A stretch of 64,000 nt of DNA from an uncultured Nitrosomonas sp. (GTDB taxonomy: Bacteria > Pseudomonadota > Gammaproteobacteria > Burkholderiales > Nitrosomonadaceae): NCBI GenBank assembly GCA_949281375.1, contig CASDLT010000053.1, positions 1 to 64,000 of the forward strand, given 5' to 3'. Made by a program: the position numbers and the translations under genes. Below the pieces are notes generated by a model. That model did not search any database and was not told the origin of the DNA. It was given only the letters and a program-made list of their open reading frames with translations. Below, piece after piece: positions 57,489 through 64,000 of the stretch (position 1 is the first letter of the stretch; the number at the start of each line of letters is the position of its first letter).

Positions 57489-57533
57489 AGCGGATTTCTG
57501 CGGTTAATCCCGCGAGCGAAGCAATCCAAGGGG

Positions 57534-58907
57534 TTATTTTGATCTCGCAAATTGAAAACCTGCTGATTTTCCACTATTGCCGCGAAAGGACGAGTTGCCA
57601 CGATTACTTTGATCGAAAGGACGGCGACGTTGTCCGTTCTCGCTCCGTCCCGATTCATGGCTGGCACCGAAGCCCGGGCGACTTTCATTAGCCGAGAAAG
57701 GCGAACGTTTACGTTTCTGAAAGACGCTGGTGGTGCTTTTGATGCCATTATTCTGGAATCTTGGTTTGATGCGGGGTTCCAATCCTGGAATGATATGTGA
57801 AGTTATGCGTTGACCAGTATAACGTTCAATTTTTGATAAATGCGCGCTATCTTTAACAGATGCAAACGAAACTGCGATACCTGAGGCTCCCGCCCGGCCT
57901 GTGCGTCCGATGCGATGCACATAATCCTCTGCGAATTTCGGCAGATCAAAATTGATGACATGAGTGATAGCGGCTACGTCGATTCCTCGCGCAGCGACAT
58001 CGGTTGCGACGAGTACGCGTAAGCCACCACTGCGCAGCCGGGTTAGGGTACGGTTGCGTTCACGCTGGTTCATGTCACCGTGCAATGCCGCAGCGGCAAT
58101 GCCTTGAGCGTACAAATTATCCGCCAGTGTATCGGCGTCGCGTTTAGTGGCAGTAAAAACGATGGCTTGCTTCAATGTTTCGTCGCGCAAGACGTGATCC
58201 AATAAACGGTTTTTGTGCGACATGTCATCGGCGTAATGCAAGCGTTGCTCGATATTGTCAAGTTTGGCCTTGGACGACGCAACCTGGATGCGCTTAGGCG
58301 TTTTCAATAGCTTGGCGGCGACTTTATCAATGGCATTGTCCAGCGTAGCGGAGAACAATACGGTTTGGCGCGTGGCCGGGGTTGCCGAGGCAATGGTTTC
58401 GACATCGTCAATGAAGCCCATATCGAGCATACGATCCGCTTCATCGAGCACAAGCATCTGCAGTCGACTGAAATCGATTCGGCCGCGTTGGATGTGGTCG
58501 ATCAATCTTCCTGGAGTTGCCACGAGAATATCAACCGGTTGGGATAATAATTTATTCTGCAGCGGATAAGGCATTCCACCCAGGATGCTGATGACTTTGC
58601 TGCGCGGAAGATATTTTCCATATTTCTTGGTTGCATCGGACACTTGAAGAGCAAGTTCTCGAGTAGGGGTGAGAACCAGAATGCGCGGGCCGCGGCCTTG
58701 AACCTTTGAAGGAGTCGCCAACAAATGCAGCGCAGGCAGCATGAAAGCGGCTGTTTTCCCCGTGCCTGTCTGGGCTGAAGCCATGATGTCGTGCCCTGAT
58801 AACAATTCAGGAATTGCCTGCTTTTGAATGGGTGTCGGAGTTGTGTATCCGGCATCATTAATGGCGTTAATAATGGAGCTATTTAAATTCAGATCTTCAA
58901 AAGACAC
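57534..58907 (-). CDS. rhlE: DEAD-box ATP-dependent RNA helicase, RhlE type
   Basis: A 457-residue helicase. It begins MSFEDLNLNSSIINAINDAGYTTPTPIQKQAIP (Q motif); motif I AQTGTGKTA, motif II VLDEADRMLDMGF, SAT motif VLFSATLDN, and the C-domain VATDVAARGIDV and HRIGRTGRAG all are intact. The C-terminal about 75 residues are basic and Gly/Arg/Ser/Asn-rich, typical of RhlE tails that bind RNA. It is likely involved in rRNA maturation or RNA decay. Confidence 0.93.
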   Translation of the reverse strand: MSFEDLNLNSSIINAINDAGYTTPTPIQKQAIPELLSGHDIMASAQTGTGKTAAFMLPALHLLATPSKVQGRGPRILVLTPTRELALQVSDATKKYGKYLPRSKVISILGGMPYPLQNKLLSQPVDILVATPGRLIDHIQRGRIDFSRLQMLVLDEADRMLDMGFIDDVETIASATPATRQTVLFSATLDNAIDKVAAKLLKTPKRIQVASSKAKLDNIEQRLHYADDMSHKNRLLDHVLRDETLKQAIVFTATKRDADTLADNLYAQGIAAAALHGDMNQRERNRTLTRLRSGGLRVLVATDVAARGIDVAAITHVINFDLPKFAEDYVHRIGRTGRAGASGIAVSFASVKDSAHLSKIERYTGQRITSHIIPGLEPRIKPRFQNNGIKSTTSVFQKRKRSPFSANESRPGFGASHESGRSENGQRRRPFDQSNRGNSSFRGNSGKSAGFQFARSK

Positions 58908-59223
58908 GGTAATTTCCTAAAGAGTGGGGAATAGGGACGCGCAAACAGACGATACTCTCTTCGTCAAATAATGATTATCTCCGCCAGCGCAATTTAAAAA
59001 AATATCGCTGCTAACCAAGATTGCAATAGTCATTTTCCGCAAAGGATCGAGGAATTGAAGAGAGGTCAGGAACGATGTGACTACTAATTAAAGTTAATCA
59101 GATACTTAAAAAGTTCGAATCAACCAAGCGCGCAAGTATACTGGATCATAAAATAACCTGCAATTATTTATGGATTAAACAGGAAAAAGAGAGAAATAGT
59201 GTTGCGTGTGAGAGAAAGTTGCA
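58908..59223. other. intergenic stretch without a recognised gene
   Basis: The 316-base gap between tyrS and rhlE (both minus) is AT-rich, with several stop codons in all frames. It should contain the rhlE promoter on the minus strand. No clear terminator for tyrS, tRNA or other RNA gene was identified. Confidence 0.35.
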
Positions 59224-60426
59224 TTATTGGATGGTGACACGGGCATATTTGCGTTTTCCAACCTGGAGCACGACCGTATTACCTCGCGAGATTTTGATTG
59301 ATTTGTCGGAGACTTTTTCATTATCGAGCTTGACAGCACCCTGATCAATCATGCGTATGGCTTCACTGGTGCTGGAAGTGAGCTCTGCTTGTTTCAAAAT
59401 GTGAATCAGTGCAATGTTTTCCTCTTGCGCCTGAATGATTTTTTCGGTGATATCATCGGGTAATGCGCCATGTCTGAAGCGAGTTTCAAAATCGGCAAGG
59501 GCGTCTGAGGCGTCTTTCTGAGTATGAAAGCGGGCGACAATCTCTTGGGCAAGCAGAATCTTGATATCCCGCGGATTTCGGCCTTCGGCAACTTCGCTTT
59601 GCCATGTCTGAATTGTCGTCAACGATTCAAATGAGAGGAGTTCCAGATAACGCCACATGAGCTGATCGGAGATTGACATAAGCTTTCCGAAGATTTCTTT
59701 TGGGCTTTCGGTAATTCCGACATAATTATTCATTGATTTTGACATTTTGTTCACGCCATCCAGGCCTTCAAGCAAAGGCATGGTCATAATGCATTGCGGT
59801 GATTGGCCAAAATGCTTCTGCAATTCACGTCCCATCAGCAAATTAAATTTTTGATCGGTTCCACCTAATTCAAGATCGGCTTTCAACGCAACAGAATCAT
59901 AGCCCTGAATCAATGGGTACAAAAATTCATGTATCGCGATAGCCTGGTTGCTGCGGTAGCGCTTATCGAAATCATCTCGTTCCAGCATGCGGGCCACCGT
60001 ATGCGTGGCCGCGAGTTTGATCAAGTCCGCTGCATTGAGTTGATCCATCCAGTTTGAATTGAATACTACTTCGGTATGTTCCGGTTTCAGTATTTTAAAA
60101 ACTTGGGCAGTGTAGGATTCGGCGTTTTGCGAGACTTGTTCTCGGGTGAGAGGGGGGCGGGTGGTATTTTTGCCGCTTGGGTCGCCGATCATGCCAGTGA
60201 AATCTCCAATCAGAAATAGTATGTGATGCCCCAGATCCTGCAATTGGCGGAGTTTGTTCAGCAATACCGTATGACCCAGATGTAAATCCGGCGCGGTCGG
60301 ATCAAATCCCGCTTTGATCCGCAAAGGCCGACCTGACAGGAGTTTTTTTTCCAGCTCGGATTCAACCAAGAGTTCATGACTACCACGTTTGAAAACGTCA
60401 ATTTGAAGTTTTTCTGATGTATTCAC
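59224..60426 (-). CDS. tyrS: tyrosyl-tRNA synthetase
   Basis: Class I synthetase of 400 residues. The HIGH-type motif is HLGH (49-52) in [21 protein letters not shown], the KMSKS motif is [10 protein letters not shown], and a C-terminal S4 RNA-binding domain ([15 protein letters not shown]) is present. The gap between motifs and the length match the TyrS2 (TyrZ-like) branch. It is divergent from the MepM-like gene. Confidence 0.95.
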   Translation of the reverse strand: MNTSEKLQIDVFKRGSHELLVESELEKKLLSGRPLRIKAGFDPTAPDLHLGHTVLLNKLRQLQDLGHHILFLIGDFTGMIGDPSGKNTTRPPLTREQVSQNAESYTAQVFKILKPEHTEVVFNSNWMDQLNAADLIKLAATHTVARMLERDDFDKRYRSNQAIAIHEFLYPLIQGYDSVALKADLELGGTDQKFNLLMGRELQKHFGQSPQCIMTMPLLEGLDGVNKMSKSMNNYVGITESPKEIFGKLMSISDQLMWRYLELLSFESLTTIQTWQSEVAEGRNPRDIKILLAQEIVARFHTQKDASDALADFETRFRHGALPDDITEKIIQAQEENIALIHILKQAELTSSTSEAIRMIDQGAVKLDNEKVSDKSIKISRGNTVVLQVGKRKYARVTIQ

Positions 60427-60428
60427 TG

Positions 60429-60476
60429 TATTGATAGATTTGATTTTTTATTTATTGATAGATTTGATTTTTTATT
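60429..60476. repeat. perfect tandem repeat of 24 bp (two copies)
   Basis: Bases 60429-60452 and 60453-60476 are identical AT-rich 24-mers (each beginning TATTGATAG). They lie in the 5' leader of tyrS, starting two bases upstream of its start codon, so they could affect tyrS translation or promoter spacing. Confidence 0.9.
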
Positions 60477-60599
60477 GTTTGCACGATTGCGGAGATATTT
60501 TTTATCGCGCTCGCTATTGTACCTTGGTACATGTTTTAATAATTTTTGTGTTAGACTCGCGCCTGTTTGCACATGATAAAGACTGGAGGCTCTTCATAT

Positions 60600-61928
60600 A
60601 TGCTATCTAAACCCTTTAGCAGTCAACAAAGGATTCTAGCTCAAAAATCATCAAAACTTACAAAAAAAACGATTCGCCTGCTGGTAGTTTTATCCAGCGT
60701 TCCATTGTTCGGAATAGTCACTGCATTTGGTATCGCACCCAATTCTCCTTCGTTTGAAGATGTTCAGGTAGAAGAAGTTGTTCTGGATTTGTCAATTCCT
60801 GAAACTGTTCAGGATACGACCTCTTCGACAATCTGGCATGAAGAAAATATTCGACGTGGAGACACGATTACCGCCATTCTGAATCGGTTGGATATCAACG
60901 ATCAGGACTCGATTGATTTTTTACAGGCAGCCCGGGGCAGCCGCGCATTACGCCAGCTTAAACCCGGTCAGACCATCTATGCCAAAAAAACAGCCGATGG
61001 AGAGTTATTGACTCTTCGTTATCTCTTTGGAAATGAAGAACTGTTTCTGATGGAAAAAACAGATGACGAATTCAAAATGACTGAGCAGGCCATTGATCTG
61101 GATGCTCAGATAATCATGAAATCTGGCGTGATCAGCAGCTCATTATTCGCGTCCACCGATCGGGTCGGCATACCCAATCATATTGCTATGCAGCTTACGG
61201 AAATATTTGCATCAGATATTGATTTTTATCGGGATATGCGACAGGGAGATCGATTTACCGTTGTATACGATACAACGTCAAATAATGGTAAAGGCGCCAA
61301 AAATGGGCGAGTTCTTGCTGCGGAATTCGTGAACAAGGGAAAATTACATCAGGCGATTTATTTCAAGGCGTCGAATGGAGCCGATGGGTATTACTCACCT
61401 GAAGGTGGAAGCTTGCGCAAGGATTTTTTATTATCACCTCTGGCTTTTTCGCGCGTCAGTTCGGGGTTCAATAAAGCACGCTTTCATCCCATCCTGAAAG
61501 AATGGCGAGCGCATAAGGGAATTGACTACGCGGCGCCGACCGGCACTCCTGTGCGAGCCACATCGAATGGAATCGTTGCGTTTTCCGGCTCACAACGAGG
61601 CTACGGAAATTTGGTAGTACTCAAGCACAATGGCAAATTTGAAACTGCGTATGGTCATCTGTCGAGATTTGCTGGTGGATTGTCCAAAGGTAAGCGCGTA
61701 AATCAAGGCGAAGTGATCGGATACGTAGGTTCGACCGGGATGGCTACAGGGCCGCATTTGCATTATGAATTGCGAGTTGATGGCCTGCAACGCGATCCCA
61801 CCAAATTAGCATTGCCGACTGCGCCGCCGATTTCCAAGAAAGACATGGCCGCTTTTCACACAACCACTCAGTCCTTGATGGCTCGCTTGAACATCATGCG
61901 AAATATCCATTACGCAGCATTGGAATGA
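60600..61928 (+). CDS. mepM: M23 peptidoglycan endopeptidase, MepM-like
   Basis: A 442-residue periplasmic protein with an N-terminal membrane anchor or signal (about 20-45), a LysM-like/OapA domain (HEENIRRGDTITAILNRL) and a C-terminal M23 domain. All zinc-site motifs are present: HKGIDYAAPTG (HxxxD), TAYGHLSRF, and TGPHLHYEL (HxH). It is therefore predicted to cleave peptidoglycan crosslinks. The start is ATG 60600 with GGAGG 10 bases upstream; the frame continues to a TTG at 60567. anmK follows, the usual pair. Confidence 0.92.
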   Translation: MLSKPFSSQQRILAQKSSKLTKKTIRLLVVLSSVPLFGIVTAFGIAPNSPSFEDVQVEEVVLDLSIPETVQDTTSSTIWHEENIRRGDTITAILNRLDINDQDSIDFLQAARGSRALRQLKPGQTIYAKKTADGELLTLRYLFGNEELFLMEKTDDEFKMTEQAIDLDAQIIMKSGVISSSLFASTDRVGIPNHIAMQLTEIFASDIDFYRDMRQGDRFTVVYDTTSNNGKGAKNGRVLAAEFVNKGKLHQAIYFKASNGADGYYSPEGGSLRKDFLLSPLAFSRVSSGFNKARFHPILKEWRAHKGIDYAAPTGTPVRATSNGIVAFSGSQRGYGNLVVLKHNGKFETAYGHLSRFAGGLSKGKRVNQGEVIGYVGSTGMATGPHLHYELRVDGLQRDPTKLALPTAPPISKKDMAAFHTTTQSLMARLNIMRNIHYAALE

Positions 61929-62030
61929 TATGGCTAAATGAAATGAGGTGGATTTGGCTCTGATGACCACCCATTTCATGGTCCATGTTCTAATGTTCTC
62001 TATCAAGCAACATAAGGATGCAATGGTGCG

Positions 62031-63128
62031 TTGAATTCTGAGTACTACATCGGCATTATGTCCGGGACCAGTCTGGATGGCATTGATGTAGTGCTGGTGG
62101 ATTTTAATGCTACCTCATCACTGATCTATAGTTATTTCTCTCCTTATGATGACAATTTGCGCAAGGCACTATTGTCGTTACATCAGAGTGGTTACGATGA
62201 ACTCGATCGTGCCGCGCTTCTGAGCAATTATCTATCGTCGTTGTACGCACTAGCTGTTCAAAACCTACTGAAATATGCGGAAGTGCAGCCACAGGAAGTT
62301 GCGGCGATTGGCTGCCACGGGCAGACTATCCGGCATTGTCCCGAGACGGATAAAAGATATACCATTCAGCTGGTGAATGCCGCGCTCTTGGCGGAGCTTA
62401 CGCAGATTACGGTGGTGGCGGATTTCCGCAGCCGGGACATCGCTGCAGGAGGCCAAGGAGCACCTTTGGTGCCGGCTTTCCATCAAGCATGGTTCGGGGA
62501 CTCGAATATTCATCGTGTCATTGTGAATATCGGCGGTATCGCCAATATTACCAATCTTGATCCACGCAGCATGACCATTGGTTTTGACTGTGGCCCGGGT
62601 AATATTTTGATGGATGCGTGGTGTCAACGACATCGTGCACAACATTTTGATAAGGATGGTCAATGGGCAGCGAGTGGAGAGGTCATTCCAGAATTATTGG
62701 TAAAATTTCTGGAAGATCCTTTTTTCACGAGCTTGCCACCTAAAAGCACCGGCAGAGAACTATTCAATCTTGAATGGGTACAAGGCTGTCTGTGTGGAAA
62801 TGAAAAAAACGAGGATGTACAAGCAACGCTATTGCAGCTAACGGTTGAGACTATTGTCCAATCCATTCAAGTACATTGTTCCGGCGCTTCCGAAATCTAT
62901 GTGTGCGGGGGAGGAGCCCAAAATGCGCATTTGATGCGTGGCTTAATGGAATCCTTGCCCGGTAAAAGGGTGACGCCGACGGATTCACTGGGAATTGCAG
63001 CTGACTGGGTCGAGGCGTTTGCCTTTGCATGGTTGGGTCAACGCACGTTAGCGCATAAGCCGGGTAATCTTCCTGCGGTCACTGGCGCCAATGGAGAGAG
63101 AATCCTAGGCGCGATTTATCCTGCCTGA
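62031..63128 (+). CDS. anmK: anhydro-N-acetylmuramic acid kinase
   Basis: Phosphorylates 1,6-anhydroMurNAc in peptidoglycan recycling. The YIGIMSGTSLDGIDVVLVDF start and GFDCGPGNILMDAW, VCGGGAQN and GIAADWVEAFAFAW motifs are typical; length 365. The family N-terminus requires TTG 62031 as start, since a stop codon lies 18 bases upstream in frame and no ATG or GTG is available. AAGGA at 62014-62018 is 12 bases away. It follows the MepM-like endopeptidase. Confidence 0.94.
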   Translation: MNSEYYIGIMSGTSLDGIDVVLVDFNATSSLIYSYFSPYDDNLRKALLSLHQSGYDELDRAALLSNYLSSLYALAVQNLLKYAEVQPQEVAAIGCHGQTIRHCPETDKRYTIQLVNAALLAELTQITVVADFRSRDIAAGGQGAPLVPAFHQAWFGDSNIHRVIVNIGGIANITNLDPRSMTIGFDCGPGNILMDAWCQRHRAQHFDKDGQWAASGEVIPELLVKFLEDPFFTSLPPKSTGRELFNLEWVQGCLCGNEKNEDVQATLLQLTVETIVQSIQVHCSGASEIYVCGGGAQNAHLMRGLMESLPGKRVTPTDSLGIAADWVEAFAFAWLGQRTLAHKPGNLPAVTGANGERILGAIYPA

Positions 63129-63283
63129 GCTGGCTCTTTAGAAAATGATTGAATTCGCTTATGTTTTGTTGAGTTTAGCTTCAAGTTGATGATTTGTCTG
63201 GCGACATGAATAGACTGCATTTTTAGCAGATTTTGGTGCGCCGGAGTGCTGTTTGCTGTCCTTGCCAGAATTTTTGCGTGGGG

Positions 63284-63628
63284 TTATACCGAAAATGATG
63301 AGCCGCAGCCACAGGTGCTGGTCGCTCCGGGATTCTTGATGACAAATTGAGCGCCTTTGATATTTTCCTGATAATCGATCTCAGCGCCAATCAGATACTG
63401 AAAGCTCATCGCATCGACAAGCAGCTTGACACCATTTTTTTCCATGATCATATCATCTTCATTGATCGTCTCATCAAAGGTAAAGCCATATTGAAAGCCC
63501 GAGCAGCCGCCCCCACTGACGAAAACTCTCAGGTTAAGATTATCATTGCCTTCTTCTACAATCAGTTGCTTCACCTTAGAAGCTGCACTATCGGTAAACG
63601 AAAGCGGCGTTGTATTTTCCATATTCAT
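63284..63628 (-). CDS. erpA: iron-sulfur cluster insertion protein ErpA
   Basis: A 114-residue A-type carrier that delivers Fe-S clusters to apoproteins. The three ligands are Cys42 ([11 protein letters not shown]) and Cys106/Cys108 (TCGCGSS). ATG 63628 with GGAG upstream (GGAGACTGAT) gives the family length; the longer frame to 63706 runs into the end of the bactofilin gene. It is placed after bactofilin on the same strand, a common betaproteobacterial order. Confidence 0.95.
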   Translation of the reverse strand: MNMENTTPLSFTDSAASKVKQLIVEEGNDNLNLRVFVSGGGCSGFQYGFTFDETINEDDMIMEKNGVKLLVDAMSFQYLIGAEIDYQENIKGAQFVIKNPGATSTCGCGSSFSV

Positions 63629-63662
63629 ATCAGTCTCCGCCAGTACGGTTGTTGCGCAGTTT

Positions 63663-64000
63663 TCAATTTTTGATCTTAGAATTATATTCACCACTTTCAG
63701 AAGCAATAGGACGTTGATTTGGTGCTGCGGAGATCAGCGTCACCATTTTTTCTGACTGCTTTTGTTTGGCTTCCAATGCATCGTGATGGATCATCTTGCC
63801 TTCAACAGAGGCTCCTAACTGAATCTCCAAAGAGCCATAGTGAATATCTCCGTAGACCTTGGCTTTAGCCTGTAGTTCCAGATAGCCACTGGCATGAATA
63901 GGTCCTGATACGGTGCCATTGATGATGATATTGACGACGCTTATCTTGCCAGTGATACTGCCTTCATTACTGAGAACCAGAGTGCTGCGATCATCATCGT
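63663..64000 (-). CDS. bactofilin (partial, 5' part outside the window)
   Basis: The minus-strand frame ending at TGA 63663-63665 encodes the C-terminal about 110 residues of a polymer-forming bactofilin. The right-handed beta-helix repeats are visible as short Gly/hydrophobic strands: [50 protein letters not shown] Lys/Glu-rich tail follows. Bactofilins form cytoskeletal filaments at the membrane that help place peptidoglycan enzymes. The start lies beyond position 64000. Confidence 0.88.
   Translation of the reverse strand, partial: DDDRSTLVLSNEGSITGKISVVNIIINGTVSGPIHASGYLELQAKAKVYGDIHYGSLEIQLGASVEGKMIHHDALEAKQKQSEKMVTLISAAPNQRPIASESGEYNSKIKN

Overview
The window looks like a chromosomal segment of a betaproteobacterial ammonia oxidiser, most likely a Nitrosomonas-type organism. 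The main pointers are an SmbP-like small periplasmic metal-binding protein (a family described from Nitrosomonas), a CbbY-type phosphatase typical of Calvin-cycle autotrophs, and betaproteobacterial gene orders throughout. No rRNA, CRISPR array, transposase, integrase or phage gene was seen.

Layout. Bases 1-116 hold the acidic tail of a gene that begins outside the window, followed by a terminator and an unknown membrane protein. Then comes the translation block thrS-infC-rpmI-rplT-pheS-pheT-ihfA-merR (1.2-8.8 kb), tRNA-Pro(GGG), and surE-pcm-nlpD (9.2-11.7 kb). Minus-strand genes follow: smbP-like, cbbY-like, tsaC/sua5, clsB and nadA. The plus-strand envelope and nitrogen-PTS block lptC-lptA-lptB-rpoN-hpf-ptsN-hprK-ubiX runs from 16.7 to 22.6 kb. 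Minus-strand fau, mutY, rof-like, an HDOD gene and trpC-trpD-trpG follow, then plus-strand rpsF-priB-rpsR-rplI and dnaB.

The most distinctive part is 31.9-46.0 kb on the minus strand. A clear guanidine-I (ykkC) riboswitch at 45807-45904 sits in the leader of a tightly packed set: APC permease, two DUF1989 proteins (carboxyguanidine deiminase subunits), a biotin-dependent urea/guanidine carboxylase and allophanate hydrolase. Together they predict guanidine import and its conversion to three NH3 and CO2. In an ammonia oxidiser that would feed both nitrogen assimilation and energy metabolism. Pirin, isochorismatase-family, Tat-exported amidohydrolase and MFS genes follow on the same strand with larger gaps, so their link to guanidine is uncertain.

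From 46.6 kb there is a serine/alanine-glyoxylate aminotransferase, then surface-polysaccharide genes (a WecA-like glycosyl-phosphate transferase, a WbpM/CapD-like dehydratase, rfbA, rfbC). A minus-strand ABC exporter with an unusually eroded ATPase domain lies among them, and its stop codon lies inside a palindromic repeat element. radA, a divergent pair of membrane lipid-type enzymes (dolichol/phytol kinase-like and ceramidase-like), rhlE, tyrS, a MepM-like peptidase, anmK, erpA and a partial bactofilin gene complete the window.

Start codons were adjusted where a ribosome binding site or family alignment pointed to a different start. The notable ones are an AUA start for infC and UUG starts for rpoN, priB and anmK.
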